Shown here piece by piece: positions 25,685 through 35,532 of a stretch of DNA of 64,000 nt; within the stretch, counting starts at the first letter, position 1, and every line of letters begins with the position of its first letter. Source of the stretch: Rikenellaceae bacterium (GTDB taxonomy: Bacteria > Bacteroidota > Bacteroidia > Bacteroidales > Rikenellaceae); NCBI GenBank assembly GCA_015059845.1, contig SUZR01000001.1, forward strand, positions 62,001 to 126,000, in the 5' to 3' direction. A program made the translations under genes and the position numbers. The notes beneath the pieces were generated by a model that was not told where the DNA came from, ran no database searches, and saw nothing but the letters and a program-made list of their open reading frames with translations.

Positions 25685-27133
25685 ATGCGATTTAGTGTTG
25701 TCATAAGATACATTGGTATGGTGCTGTTGGTGCTGGCTGCATTTATGCTGGCGTCGGCCGGTATATCTTATGTCAATAATGTTGATTCGTCATACTCACC
25801 TTTGGTGATGTCGTCACTGCTGACGCTGCTCATAGGCTGTTTTCCGCTTATTTTTGTGCCTCGCTCGGACCGTATCTCGCAAAAGGAGGGATATTGTATC
25901 GTTGTCGGCGCGTGGGTTGTGGCAAGTGTTGTGGGAATGTTCCCCTACCTTATGTGGGGAGGAGAGTTTACGCCAATAAATGCCTGGTTTGAGAGTGTGT
26001 CGGGATTTACTACTACGGGTGCATCTATCTTAAACGATATTGAGGCTTTGCCGCGCGGATTGCAGTTCTGGCGTATGGCTACTTGCTGGATTGGAGGTAT
26101 CGGCGTTGTGATGTTTGCATTGGTGATTCTTCCTTCAATCGGAAAGAGTAAGATGATGCTCTCAAACTTTGAACTTTCGTCGCTGGCAAAGGATAATTTT
26201 AATCTATACCGTACCCCTACCGTTGTGCGTATTGTGCTTTCGGTTTATGTGGGATTGACGGTGGTCACTACCCTGCTGCTTAAGTTATCTGGTATGACTT
26301 GGTTTGACTCTCTGTGTCACGCTATGTCGGCCTGCAGTACGTGCGGATTCAGCACTAAGAATCTGAGTATCGCTTGGTTTGACTCCGCCTGGGTGGAGAT
26401 TGTGCTTATGGTGGCGATGGCAACATCGGGTATCCATTTCGGGTTGATATTTGCTACTCTTACACGCCAGAAAAATAATATCTTCCGCTCGGAAATCACC
26501 CGAACCTATTTCTCGGTGATAGGTATATCAGCTATGCTGATTGCCGTTAGTTTGTGGCTGGGAGATATATACCCTACTCTGTTTGGGTCGATTAGAAAGG
26601 CACTGTTCCACACCGTGTCGCTGATAACGACAACGGGATTTGCTACGGCTGATTGTAATACGTGGACATCGTTTGCTATCCTGATACTAATCTTCTGCTC
26701 TATTGTGTGCGCTTGTGCAGGCTCAACGTCGGGCGGTTTGAAGATGGACCGTTTGTTGATGGCTGTAAAGATGTTGCGTAATCGCCTTAGCTCGCAGCAG
26801 CACCCCAATGCCATTATTCGTACAAAGGTGGATGGCGTGCCACAGGATAAGGATATACTCAATGGCGTGATGGTCTATATCGTTGCTTATATGATACTTA
26901 TCCTAATAGGAGTATTCCTTAATACTCTGTTTGGTGCAGACCTTATGACGGGTTTCTCGTCATCTGTGGCGTGTATAGGTAACGTAGGTCCCGGTTTTGG
27001 CGAGGTGGGAACGATGGATAACTACTCGCTGATGCCTTCAATTACAAAGTTTAACCTGACGATGCTGATGTTGTTCGGTCGTCTTGAGATATTCGGATTG
27101 ATTCAACTTTTCTTTATAAGATGGTGGAGATGA
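25685..27133 (+). CDS. trkH: TrkH-family potassium uptake protein
   Basis: This 482-aa inner-membrane protein has the four pore-loop selectivity segments of the Trk/Ktr family in order: SGFTTTGAS near residue 105, CSTCGFSTKN near 219, TTTGFATAD near 318 and CIGNVGPGFGEVG near 434. It imports K+ (or Na+-coupled K+) together with a TrkA/KtrA regulatory subunit, which is not encoded nearby. It starts 2 nt after the sensor-like gene, and its TGA overlaps the ATG of the following gene (ATGA). Confidence 0.93.
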   Translation: MRFSVVIRYIGMVLLVLAAFMLASAGISYVNNVDSSYSPLVMSSLLTLLIGCFPLIFVPRSDRISQKEGYCIVVGAWVVASVVGMFPYLMWGGEFTPINAWFESVSGFTTTGASILNDIEALPRGLQFWRMATCWIGGIGVVMFALVILPSIGKSKMMLSNFELSSLAKDNFNLYRTPTVVRIVLSVYVGLTVVTTLLLKLSGMTWFDSLCHAMSACSTCGFSTKNLSIAWFDSAWVEIVLMVAMATSGIHFGLIFATLTRQKNNIFRSEITRTYFSVIGISAMLIAVSLWLGDIYPTLFGSIRKALFHTVSLITTTGFATADCNTWTSFAILILIFCSIVCACAGSTSGGLKMDRLLMAVKMLRNRLSSQQHPNAIIRTKVDGVPQDKDILNGVMVYIVAYMILILIGVFLNTLFGADLMTGFSSSVACIGNVGPGFGEVGTMDNYSLMPSITKFNLTMLMLFGRLEIFGLIQLFFIRWWR

Positions 27134-28671
27134 TAAAGAGTAAACTTATCGTGTCGGGCCTGCTGTTTGCCGTTATGAGTGTAGCTACGGCACAGGCGCA
27201 GATAGTTACGGCGCGAATACCCGAACTTGAAACAAATGAGACATATATGTCGCTGATGCGCAATGACGCTCGTCTGCGAATTAAGACCGACTCATTGATG
27301 AGTGTGGTGCGACAACTGCGTGGCGAACTAAACCGCAATGCTGAGGAGCGTGATTCGCTTGCGCAGCTGCGCTCGGACTCTATCGCGGTTATACTGAACG
27401 ACACAGAGGCTGCCATATATGCAATGCGTTCGCAGAAGATTAAACTTATCGACCAGATAAACACCATCGAGCAGGAGCACGTTCTCTCGTCGTTGGGTAA
27501 TATTGGTGAGGCGCAGAGTGCCGCATCGTCGGGGTCTATATATGCAAATGCGTATTTCCAGAAGAGTATTGATACGGAGGATTTTAAGGCTCTGATGTCG
27601 TCGCACGGCAAGGAGGCCACCGCCAATAAGCACGCACAGGCTTATGTGAAGAATTACACCCGCATCAAGGAGTTGTATGATAAGTATGTGCAGGCACAGA
27701 CCGAGTCCGATGCGGAGAATATATACACGGAGTTATCTGCGGTCGTTGATGAGAATATGGTCTTGGAGCGTCAGCTAACCAAGCTGTGGAACGAGATTTA
27801 CGACCAGAAGAGCTATGTCTATTCATATTTCCTTGAGAAGGAGGGTCGTGAGGATATTCTGGAGATTACAGAGAATATGATGTCCGAGGCGCAGCAGGAG
27901 AAGTTGCAGTCGATAGATAACTGTATCTCCGAGTCGTTGGCGGATTATCGCTTGCAGAAGCCTATTGTACTTAATTATGAGGTATATGTGGCAAAACTGT
28001 TAAACCTTACATCGGCTATCGACTCTCTGTCGAATGCTTCGCGTGCTGTGCGACAGATAGATTATCGCTTGCCGAAGATTGATATTGAGCGTCGTTCGTT
28101 TGTGGATTATCAGGCTATTGAGTTTAGCCAGCGTAGTCCGTATAATACCTCTAACCCTATACCCGACTGCATCGTGTATGAGTATGGTACGATATATCGT
28201 ATTTTGCTGGGTACTTTCAAGTATAAGCAGGCGGTATCTATTTTCCGTAATGCCTCACCGCTTTGTGTTGAGAAACTGGAGGATGGTCGCTTCAGCTATT
28301 ATGCAGGAGGTTTTCACTCGCGTGCCGAGGCTGAGAAGGCTGTTGAGGTGCTGAAGAAGAAGGGATTCCGTAATCCGCAGGTGGTTGAGTGGTGTGACGG
28401 ATATAAGACCAATATCTCGGAGGCCGGTGAGTCTGTGTCGTTCCGCTTGGTGATTTCAGGTGCCGCATTGGATGATACGGCGCGCGAAATTATTGCCGAG
28501 ATGGCACCCGATTGTGAGCTGTCGCGTCTCTCGGAGAATAATTTTATTATTGGAATGTTTGCCAGCCGCGCAATGGCCGACCGTGTGGCGCAGGCTGTGT
28601 GTAAGTGTGACCCTGCTCTGGTTATTAATATCGAGGAGATACGACCTGAGGAGGATGAAGAGGAGGAATAG
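27130..28671 (+). CDS. Exported SPOR-like repeat protein with coiled-coil stalk
   Basis: This 513-aa protein begins with a signal peptide (MIKSKLIVSGLLFAVMSVAT...). Residues about 40-330 are helical with coiled-coil character. The C-terminal half holds a SPOR-like module (YRILLGTFKYKQAVSIFRNA, FSYYAGGFHSRAEAEKAVEVL) and possibly a second diverged copy (SFRLVISGAALDD... NFIIGMFASRAMADRV), then an acidic tail. SPOR domains bind glycan strands stripped of stem peptides. The ATG at 27130 overlaps the trkH stop; an ATG at 27121 would only add three residues. Its function with TrkH is unknown. Confidence 0.7.
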   Translation: MIKSKLIVSGLLFAVMSVATAQAQIVTARIPELETNETYMSLMRNDARLRIKTDSLMSVVRQLRGELNRNAEERDSLAQLRSDSIAVILNDTEAAIYAMRSQKIKLIDQINTIEQEHVLSSLGNIGEAQSAASSGSIYANAYFQKSIDTEDFKALMSSHGKEATANKHAQAYVKNYTRIKELYDKYVQAQTESDAENIYTELSAVVDENMVLERQLTKLWNEIYDQKSYVYSYFLEKEGREDILEITENMMSEAQQEKLQSIDNCISESLADYRLQKPIVLNYEVYVAKLLNLTSAIDSLSNASRAVRQIDYRLPKIDIERRSFVDYQAIEFSQRSPYNTSNPIPDCIVYEYGTIYRILLGTFKYKQAVSIFRNASPLCVEKLEDGRFSYYAGGFHSRAEAEKAVEVLKKKGFRNPQVVEWCDGYKTNISEAGESVSFRLVISGAALDDTAREIIAEMAPDCELSRLSENNFIIGMFASRAMADRVAQAVCKCDPALVINIEEIRPEEDEEEE

Positions 28672-28697
28672 ATGTTAAACCAATAAATATTGTGACT

Positions 28698-29159
28698 ATG
28701 GGACTTATTGCGTTTCTTGTCTTGCTAGGAGCCTTTTTCCTTGTTGCAGAGCTTGTTTTTCTGCCGGGATTGACCTTTGGCTTGGTGTTGTCGTTGCTCG
28801 GATATGGCGCAGCAATATATCTCGGCTTTGCTCGTCTTGGCTTTGTCGGAGGTGTTGTTACCATTGTTGTGGTTGTGGCTCTTTCGTTGTTGGTTACGGT
28901 GATTTCGTTGCGAGCAAAGACGTGGCAGCGTCTGGCCCTTAAGGATAAGGTTACGGGTCAGAGTATGGCTACCCCATCGGTTGATGTAAATATCGGAGCG
29001 CGTGGCCGTTGTGTGTCACGACTTTCACCAATGGGTAAGGTAAATATCGATGGTAAGGTGTACGAGGCCAAGTCGGTGGATGCATACATTGACCAGCGTA
29101 GCGAGGTGGAGGTTGTCGGCTTTGAGAATTTTACGGTAATAGTAAAAAAGATTGATTAG
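28698..29159 (+). CDS. NfeD-like membrane protein with C-terminal OB fold
   Basis: This 153-aa protein has two to three N-terminal membrane segments (LIAFLVLLGAFFLVAELVFLPG, and YLGFARLGFVGGVVTIVVVVA). A soluble C-terminal domain of about 65 residues (GARGRCVSRLSPMGKVNIDG and on) is the typical NfeD OB fold. NfeD proteins work with flotillin-like scaffolds. The next gene is floA, the classic pairing. The ATG at 28698 is preferred over the in-frame GTG at 28692. Confidence 0.9.
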   Translation: MGLIAFLVLLGAFFLVAELVFLPGLTFGLVLSLLGYGAAIYLGFARLGFVGGVVTIVVVVALSLLVTVISLRAKTWQRLALKDKVTGQSMATPSVDVNIGARGRCVSRLSPMGKVNIDGKVYEAKSVDAYIDQRSEVEVVGFENFTVIVKKID

Positions 29160-29204
29160 CCGCAACGTTGTATAGTAGTGTAAAACCTTAAAATAAATAC
29201 GATT

Positions 29205-30179
29205 ATGAGTGAATTTCAAATTGGATTCATAGCACTTGTCGGTGTACTTGTGCTGATTGCTATCTGGATTATATTTTACTTTATTCCCGTGGGATTGTGG
29301 TTCTCGGCGTTGGTGTCGGGCGTGAAGATTAACCTTCTGCAACTCTTCCTTATGCGTTGGCGTCGTGTGCCGCCCGGAGTTATCGTGTCGTCAATGATTG
29401 AGGGTACAAAGGCGGGACTTAGCCTGGATGCTAACGAGCTTGAGGCCCACTACTTGGCGGGTGGTAATGTTACGAATGTTGTACACGCGTTGGTGTCGGC
29501 ACAGAAGGCAAATATCAACCTCGATTTCAAGATGGCTACGGCTATCGATCTGGCGGGTCGTGATGTGTTTGAGGCTGTGCAGATGTCTGTAAATCCGAAG
29601 GTTATCAACACCCCTCCCGTTGCTGCTGTGGCTAAGGATGGTATTCAGCTTATCGCGAAGGCACGTGTTACGGTGCGTGCTAATATCAAGCAGTTGGTCG
29701 GCGGTGCTGGCGAGGAGACTGTTTTGGCGCGCGTCGGTGAGGGTATCGTATCCTCTATCGGTTCGGCTATGTCGCACAAGATTGTGTTGGAGAATCCCGA
29801 CTCTATCTCTCGCGTGGTGCTGGAGAAGGGTTTGGATGCAGGTACAGCATTTGAGATTCTTTCGATTGATATCGCTGATATTGATGTAGGTAAGAATATT
29901 GGTGCGCAGCTGCAGATGGACCAGGCCGATGCCGATAAGAATATTGCGCAGGCTAAGGCTGAGGAGCGTCGTGCTATGGCTGTGGCTTTGGAGCAGGAGA
30001 ATCGTGCTAAGGCTCAGGAGGCACGTGCGAAGGTTATCTTGGCCGAGGCTGAGGTGCCATTGGCTATGGCCGAGGCATTTAGAAATGGTAATCTGGGTAT
30101 TATGGATTACTACAAGATGAAGAACATTATGGCCGATACGCAGATGCGTGATGCCATCTCGAAGAGTGATAAGAAGTAG
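29205..30179 (+). CDS. floA: Flotillin-like protein FloA
   Basis: This 324-aa membrane-associated protein matches the FloA (UPF0365) family. One N-terminal hydrophobic hairpin ([18 protein letters not shown]) precedes an SPFH/band-7-like domain. A heptad-rich [20 protein letters not shown] region and a C-terminal [18 protein letters not shown] block complete it. FloA proteins organise membrane microdomains. It is cotranscribed with the NfeD-like gene 45 nt upstream. Confidence 0.95.
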   Translation: MSEFQIGFIALVGVLVLIAIWIIFYFIPVGLWFSALVSGVKINLLQLFLMRWRRVPPGVIVSSMIEGTKAGLSLDANELEAHYLAGGNVTNVVHALVSAQKANINLDFKMATAIDLAGRDVFEAVQMSVNPKVINTPPVAAVAKDGIQLIAKARVTVRANIKQLVGGAGEETVLARVGEGIVSSIGSAMSHKIVLENPDSISRVVLEKGLDAGTAFEILSIDIADIDVGKNIGAQLQMDQADADKNIAQAKAEERRAMAVALEQENRAKAQEARAKVILAEAEVPLAMAEAFRNGNLGIMDYYKMKNIMADTQMRDAISKSDKK

Positions 30180-30206
30180 TGAGAAAGAACCTAAAACTTG
30201 TATAAT

Positions 30207-32042
30207 ATGATTAAAAAACTTTCATTATTAATTGCGGTGTGTGTGATGTCGCTTGGTGCGGCATTTGCACAGACTATAGACAAAATTGAGCCCTTATTCT
30301 GGTGGGCAGGGATGAAGAATCCCGAGTTGCAGCTTATGGTATATGGCGAGAATATCGCTAACTACCGCCCCTCTATCTCGTATGAGGGTGTTGTGATGAA
30401 GAGTTGCGTGACGTTGGAGAGCCCCAACTATATGCTTCTTTATCTCGATATCTCTAAGGCTCAGCCTGGTACGTTCGATATCGTCTTCCAGGATGGTAAG
30501 AAGAAGTTTACCTATCCTTATGAGTTGAAGCAGCGCAAGGATTCTACCGACGATATTCAGGGCTATGACTCATCTGATGTGTTGTACCTGGTTATGCCCG
30601 ACCGCTTTGCTAACGGTGACCCCTCAAACGACCAGATTGAGATGGGTGCAGAGTATCAGGTTGACCGCTCGAAGTTTATGGCACGTCACGGAGGTGACTT
30701 GAAGGGTATCGAGGACCACCTGGATTACCTTGTTGATTTGGGTGTTACAGCAATCTGGCTCAACCCCGTGTTGGAGAACGATGCTCGTGGCGGCTCATAT
30801 CACGGCTACTTCTCAACCAATATGTATCAGGTTGACCGCCGCCTGGGTGGCAATGAGGATTATTGCCGCTTGATCCAGAAGGCTCACGACAAGGGTCTGC
30901 GCGTGGTGATGGATATCATCTTCAACCACATTGGCGGTAATCACCCCTGGGTGCTTGACCCTCCTGCAAAGGATTGGATTAACGAGAGCCCCTCACGCCG
31001 CGGTAACCACCAGAAGTCTGTCTTCTACGATAACTACGCTTCGAAGTATGACTCTGACGTGATGAAGTATTCTGGGTTCCAGGTAGATATCAACCAGGCA
31101 AATCCTCATATCTCTAAGTATCTGATTCAGAACACCATCTGGTGGATTGAGTATGCTCGTATCGATGCTATTCGTCAGGATACTTACCCCTATGCCGATT
31201 ACGATATGATGCGTCAGTGGAACTTGGACGTTATGGCCGAGTATCCTCAGTTTAATATCGTAGGTGAGGTGTGGACCGAGCACGCTATTGGCACATCGTG
31301 GTGGCAGAAGGATAGCCCGCTCAACAAGAATAACACATACCTAAAGTCTGTTATGGACTTTGCGTTGATGGGTATGGCCAGCGACGTATTTAACGATAAG
31401 TCGGAGAATGGTAGTCTGGGTCGTATCTACGACCATTTGGGTTACGACTTCGTATATGCCGATATTAAGAACTTGCTGCGTTTCTTGGAGAACCACGACA
31501 CCAGCCGCTTCCTGCGTACTGCACCTGAGAATTTGGATGCCTTTAAGCAGGGTACAGCGTTCCTGCTCACAATCACAGGTACTCCGCAGGTTTACTACGG
31601 TTATGAGTTGTTGATGAATGGCTCGACAAGCAGCCCCGGTGGCGATGGTAATGTTCGTCTGGATGTTCCTGGTGGCTGGCCTGGTGATACACAGAATTGG
31701 TTTACAGCCGAGGGTCGTTCCGAGATGCAGAATGAGGCGTGGAACTATATGAGCGCACTGCTCCACTGGCGTCAGAACAATAAGGTTATCTCTGATGGCG
31801 AGATGAAGCACTTTGTTCCGCAGAATGGCGTTTATGTATATGAGCGTTATTTGGGCGATAAGAATGTTATGGTCTTCATCAATGGTGCTAATAAGGAGGT
31901 TACAATCAACCTCGACCGCTATGCCGAGTCAATAAAGGGCCAGAGCTACGGCGTTGATGTTGTAACCAAGCGCAACGTACAGATGGGTAAGGAGCTTAAG
32001 ATGGCTCCCAAGGAGGTGCTTGTTCTCGATATGAAGAAGTAA
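30207..32042 (+). CDS. Exported GH13 alpha-amylase / neopullulanase-like glycosidase
   Basis: This 611-aa enzyme has a signal peptide (MIKKLSLLIAVCVMSLGAAFAQ), an N-terminal cyclomaltodextrinase-type beta domain (about residues 23-115), a GH13 barrel and a C-terminal beta domain. Catalytic residues are all present: nucleophile D325 in DAIRQDTY, acid/base E354 in GEVWTEH, and D431 in ENHDTSR; DIIFNHIGG is conserved region I. It hydrolyses alpha-1,4 (and maybe alpha-1,6) links of maltodextrins or pullulan, comparable to SusA. No SusCD pair is adjacent, and it lies 27 nt behind floA. ATG 30207 is chosen over TTG 30198. Confidence 0.92.
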   Translation: MIKKLSLLIAVCVMSLGAAFAQTIDKIEPLFWWAGMKNPELQLMVYGENIANYRPSISYEGVVMKSCVTLESPNYMLLYLDISKAQPGTFDIVFQDGKKKFTYPYELKQRKDSTDDIQGYDSSDVLYLVMPDRFANGDPSNDQIEMGAEYQVDRSKFMARHGGDLKGIEDHLDYLVDLGVTAIWLNPVLENDARGGSYHGYFSTNMYQVDRRLGGNEDYCRLIQKAHDKGLRVVMDIIFNHIGGNHPWVLDPPAKDWINESPSRRGNHQKSVFYDNYASKYDSDVMKYSGFQVDINQANPHISKYLIQNTIWWIEYARIDAIRQDTYPYADYDMMRQWNLDVMAEYPQFNIVGEVWTEHAIGTSWWQKDSPLNKNNTYLKSVMDFALMGMASDVFNDKSENGSLGRIYDHLGYDFVYADIKNLLRFLENHDTSRFLRTAPENLDAFKQGTAFLLTITGTPQVYYGYELLMNGSTSSPGGDGNVRLDVPGGWPGDTQNWFTAEGRSEMQNEAWNYMSALLHWRQNNKVISDGEMKHFVPQNGVYVYERYLGDKNVMVFINGANKEVTINLDRYAESIKGQSYGVDVVTKRNVQMGKELKMAPKEVLVLDMKK

Positions 32043-32062
32043 TATCGCAGTTGTAAAAGTTG

Positions 32063-32100
32063 TTACCCCGAAGGTGTTTTGACGCTTTCGGGGTAATTTT
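32063..32100 (+). terminator. Terminator after the GH13 gene
   Basis: TTACCCCGAA/TTCGGGGTAA with a 14-nt loop is followed by a T-rich run. Confidence 0.85.
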
Positions 32101-32211
32101 TTTGAGGTTTGGATAATAAATAAACGTCCAAAACGTTTGCTAATTGGTGCGATTTAACTTTTGAGCGAGAAATAATTGGCTTTTAGTTGCTGAAAATCGC
32201 AGGTTTTTTGG

Positions 32212-32219
32212 TATATTTG
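32212..32219 (+). promoter_or_regulatory. -7 element TATATTTG before the FISUMP lipoprotein
   Basis: An exact TAnnTTTG match lies 37 nt before the ATG. A TTG 22 nt upstream could be the -33 element. Confidence 0.6.
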
Positions 32220-32256
32220 CCGATATTTTGTGAACGATTTTAGATAAAGGAAATAT

Positions 32257-33756
32257 ATGAAGACTCTTTTTCGAGGTATTATCTTTGCTTTGGTGAGTGC
32301 AATGCTCTGTACATCAGTGCTTTCGTCGTGTACTGAGAACGAGGAGTATGATTTGCTCTTCGACCTGCCCGGTCAGATTGTTACGGAGTTTGATGCTACG
32401 ATTGTAGTTCCTTTCTCATCGCGTAACATCGCGAGTGTAACCGTTTCGTCTATTCCCGACGGTTGGACTGTTGAGAAGGTGGATTTGGTTGCCAGAACAA
32501 TTACCATTAAGGCTCCTAAGGCATTTGCTGACGATGAAAACAATATCGAGGAGAACGGATTGCTTAACTTGCGCGGTTACACTCCCGCTGGTACATCTAT
32601 CTTGGCATCGTCTTATCTCTCGTTGTTGAATCAGCACGTCGATTTGTCGGATAAGTATTCAAACAGCTATGTTATCTCACAGAAGAATACCCGTTATACA
32701 ATCGATTTGACTCATAAGGGTGAGAGTTCGGAGACAATCAAGCCCTATGGTGCTTATGTTGCGTGGCAGACTTCTGAGGACTTGTTGAATTACAGTAGCT
32801 ATGACGATGCAACAGGTAAGTTTACCTTCTTCATTGGCAACGAGGAGATTAAGGATGATAACGACAATGTGATTGACACTCGTGTTCCCGATGGAAATGC
32901 GTTGATTATCGCATACGATGACGATGCTAATACGCTTTGGAGCTGGCACGTATGGGTTACAGGCTCGGATGTGGAGGCTTCGGCAATCAAGACTTCGGTT
33001 GGTACATTTATGGATCGCAACTTGGGTGCATATCACAATAGCAATGGCTCTATGAAAGCCGACGATATCTATCGCTCATACGGTATGTATTATCAGTGGG
33101 GTCGCAAGGAGCCGTTTGTACGCCCCGTTGACTATAAGTTCTCTGGCGATAACGACCAGGCGTTGAGTAACTATTTGGGCTCGACGGTGAAGATTCACTA
33201 TGTAAATAATGAGGATAACGAGGAGGTCGGTACTGAGACTTATGCTATGGAGAATCCTATGAGCTACGTTCTCGGCTCGAAGGATAATGCCTACGACTGG
33301 ATTTACTCATCTCACAACGACAACCTTTGGACTTCTGGCGCCAAGAGTGTAAATGACCCCTGCCCTCGTGGCTGGCGAGTGCCTGATGGTGATGTGTTCG
33401 AGGCATTTGATATTGACGAGGCAGAGGATTTGGATGCTTTGGCAAATGTCCGTAATATGTATGGCTGGCATATTGTAGATAAGGCAACGGGTGTAAAGAT
33501 GTTTATGCCAGGTGCTGGTCGCCGTAGCTTCGAGACGGGCGTTCTTACCAACATTAACAATTACGGTTATGATAATGTGCCTATGCCTTGGACGGGTTAT
33601 TATTGGACTGCAGGTGTGGGTAATGATGATAAGGCTAAGGCTCGTTCGATGTTCTTTGATTTGAATACTACCCGTGCGGTGAATAACCGCTATGAGGCTG
33701 GTAAGGAGATGTATCGAGCCAATGCAATGCAGATTCGTTGCGTGCGTGACGAGTAA
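32257..33756 (+). CDS. Surface lipoprotein with C-terminal FISUMP-type (Fib_succ_major) domain
   Basis: This 499-aa protein has a lipoprotein signal with the cysteine in VLSSCTENEEYD (about residue 25). An N-terminal Ig-like region (about residues 30-130) lies before a large C-terminal domain. The Fib_succ_major signature is seen in MDRNLGAYHN, YYQWGRKEPF, NDPCPRGWRVPDG, and the terminal MQIRCVRDE. Such proteins sit on the cell surface of Bacteroidota, and their ligands are unknown. It is a single gene between two terminators. A role in binding polysaccharide or matrix is only a guess. Confidence 0.85.
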   Translation: MKTLFRGIIFALVSAMLCTSVLSSCTENEEYDLLFDLPGQIVTEFDATIVVPFSSRNIASVTVSSIPDGWTVEKVDLVARTITIKAPKAFADDENNIEENGLLNLRGYTPAGTSILASSYLSLLNQHVDLSDKYSNSYVISQKNTRYTIDLTHKGESSETIKPYGAYVAWQTSEDLLNYSSYDDATGKFTFFIGNEEIKDDNDNVIDTRVPDGNALIIAYDDDANTLWSWHVWVTGSDVEASAIKTSVGTFMDRNLGAYHNSNGSMKADDIYRSYGMYYQWGRKEPFVRPVDYKFSGDNDQALSNYLGSTVKIHYVNNEDNEEVGTETYAMENPMSYVLGSKDNAYDWIYSSHNDNLWTSGAKSVNDPCPRGWRVPDGDVFEAFDIDEAEDLDALANVRNMYGWHIVDKATGVKMFMPGAGRRSFETGVLTNINNYGYDNVPMPWTGYYWTAGVGNDDKAKARSMFFDLNTTRAVNNRYEAGKEMYRANAMQIRCVRDE

Positions 33757-33773
33757 CGAGCAAATAAAATTAT

Positions 33774-33810
33774 AAAAGAGCAGGAATCCGCTAAAGATTC
33801 CTGCTCTTTT
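33774..33810. terminator. Bidirectional terminator after the FISUMP lipoprotein gene
   Basis: AAAAGAGCAGGAATC/GATTCCTGCTCTTTT is a perfect 15-bp stem with a 7-nt loop and A/T flanks on both sides. Confidence 0.92.
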
Positions 33811-33818
33811 GTTCTACC

Positions 33819-34004
33819 CTATTCGTTCCGTCCTGCGGATTGGTTGTTGTCGGTTGCAAATTCTGCTCTATTGATATCGGGAACTTCGCGGTGACTACAC
33901 TCTCCATCGTCGCCCAAACAGGATGTCGCAAGGAGAATAGTGGCTGTAAGTGTGAAAAATCGTCTTGCGGAGAGTCGTAATAAGTAGAATAGAAAGACCT
34001 TCAT
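33819..34004 (-). CDS. Possible small lipoprotein
   Basis: The 61-residue reading starts MKVFLFYLLRLSARRFF and has a hydrophobic stretch ending TILLATSC, followed by a short acidic tail (LGDDGECSHREVPD). This looks like a lipoprotein signal with little mature protein. It lies between two terminators and directly downstream of the OmpA/DUF3868 gene. No own promoter is visible, so expression would need read-through. It might be a true small lipoprotein, the stump of a FimB/Mfa2-like gene, or chance. I cannot decide. Confidence 0.35.
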   Translation of the reverse strand: MKVFLFYLLRLSARRFFTLTATILLATSCLGDDGECSHREVPDINRAEFATDNNQSAGRNE

Positions 34005-34026
34005 ATTATATATATGTATTAAAATT

Positions 34027-34050
34027 AACCCTCCGCATCGACGGAGGGTT
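34027..34050 (-). terminator. Terminator after the OmpA/DUF3868 gene
   Basis: AACCCTCCG/CGGAGGGTT with a 6-nt loop lies just past the stop. On the minus strand AATTTTAA follows, so termination may be incomplete. Confidence 0.75.
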
Positions 34051-34056
34051 TTAGAG

Positions 34057-35520
34057 TTACTGCTTTGCATTCATTAGCTCGCGCACAAGCGTTATGTTGT
34101 AAGCCGCCTCGCTTACTCCGGCACGTTGTGCCTGCTCAAATAGATTTAGTGCCTCAGCATAATTGCCCTGCGACATAGCCAATATTCCTCGTGAATTTAT
34201 AGCCTCAGGCATATTGGTGGGTAACCCCTGAAGGTACTGCGCTGCTTTTGCGTAATCGCCGTTAGCCATAGCTACGTTGGCGGCATTTACACGCGCCTCG
34301 GGCGATTGCGGGTAATTCTCAACGGCAAGCAGTATAATCTCATCCCACTCCTTGCTACCCTTCTCGTAGGTGAGAGCAATCAGATATATATCCTCCAGCG
34401 AAAGCTGCGATGGATTGTTCTGCAATATTCGTTTGGCCTCGTTGACGCTTAGGTCACGCTTCTTGTGTTTGATGGTTATGTCAGTCATACGCAGCTTGGG
34501 ATACCAACTCCTGAGCATAAACTCATACTCAACGGGGTACTTCTTGCGAATGGCGCTATTCTTATCTGCGGCACTTATCGAGGTGTCATCAATAATGGCT
34601 GTTATGCCCTGCCAATTCTCGATGTAGGTGTCGTTTAACAGACGTTTAACCTCGTCCCAGTTGGCTGGATATGAGTGTACAATCACATCTGTTGTTGCGC
34701 TTAAGTTATTGTTGGCTAAATACTTTTTGATAGACTCGGCACGGCGTGCGGCCAACGCTTTGTTGAACTCGTAAGGGCCTTCGGGTGATGCGTATCCCGT
34801 GAGATGTATCTCCTTAATATCGCTACTGTTGGCCAGAGCCTTGCGAAGCTCGTCAATCTGCTCTTTGTTGTCCATAAATGATGCGTTGATATTACTCTGA
34901 TTTACGGCAAAGAGAATATCAATACTGCTCTGCTCGGACTGTGTAGCATCGCTTGTTGTAGGTATTGCGTATGCCATACGGGGAAGGGTGCTAATGCTCG
35001 ATGTGGGAGTCGTAGTCAATGGCTGACTCTGTGGCTGCGAAATCTCCGCTATTGCAATCAGCTCCTCGCTTAGGGCTGCATCGTGACAACTTGTCCACTC
35101 CTCACGCAATATCAACTCCGAGTTATCCATCCACGCCTCGTATGGCACCTGCACGTCGTATTCGGTGGCCTGCTCGGTGCGGTTGTAGCGGCGTATGTAT
35201 GTGTTTGTCGGGTCCACGAACTCCATCTCTTCTCGCTTATGGACGATGCTGCGACGACGACCGTCAATAACCACCGCCGGCAGTTGGTATATCTCGTTGC
35301 CGTTTGTGACAATGGGTGTTATCTGCAACGAACGGTTGGAGCGTACGTGTAAGTCGCTCATATCGAGAGTCATTCCTACATTGAGGTGGTTGCCCGAACG
35401 CTCCATCTCTATGTCGCTGATTCTTACACCGTTTGTTGTAACGGCATTTTGCGCTTGTGAGGCACTTATGGATAGTGCTGCGACACAGACGATAAATAAA
35501 TTCTTGTAAATCTGTTTCAT
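34057..35520 (-). CDS. DUF3868 / OmpA-like / TPR outer-membrane protein
   Basis: This 487-aa exported protein has a signal peptide (about residues 1-23), then a DUF3868-type N-terminal domain to about residue 155. An OmpA-type peptidoglycan-binding domain follows at about 205-310 (IHLTGYASPEGPYEFNKALA, ARRAESIKKYL). C-terminal helical repeats at about 390-480 (ANGDYAKAAQYLQGLP, SQGNYAEALNLFEQA) read as TPR-like. In Bacteroidales, DUF3868 and DUF3575 genes commonly accompany Mfa/FimA-type fimbrial loci, but no fimbrillin is here. The DUF3575 gene lies 12 nt upstream and is surely co-transcribed. Confidence 0.85.
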   Translation of the reverse strand: MKQIYKNLFIVCVAALSISASQAQNAVTTNGVRISDIEMERSGNHLNVGMTLDMSDLHVRSNRSLQITPIVTNGNEIYQLPAVVIDGRRRSIVHKREEMEFVDPTNTYIRRYNRTEQATEYDVQVPYEAWMDNSELILREEWTSCHDAALSEELIAIAEISQPQSQPLTTTPTSSISTLPRMAYAIPTTSDATQSEQSSIDILFAVNQSNINASFMDNKEQIDELRKALANSSDIKEIHLTGYASPEGPYEFNKALAARRAESIKKYLANNNLSATTDVIVHSYPANWDEVKRLLNDTYIENWQGITAIIDDTSISAADKNSAIRKKYPVEYEFMLRSWYPKLRMTDITIKHKKRDLSVNEAKRILQNNPSQLSLEDIYLIALTYEKGSKEWDEIILLAVENYPQSPEARVNAANVAMANGDYAKAAQYLQGLPTNMPEAINSRGILAMSQGNYAEALNLFEQAQRAGVSEAAYNITLVRELMNAKQ

Positions 35521-35532
35521 AGTATGCCGTTT

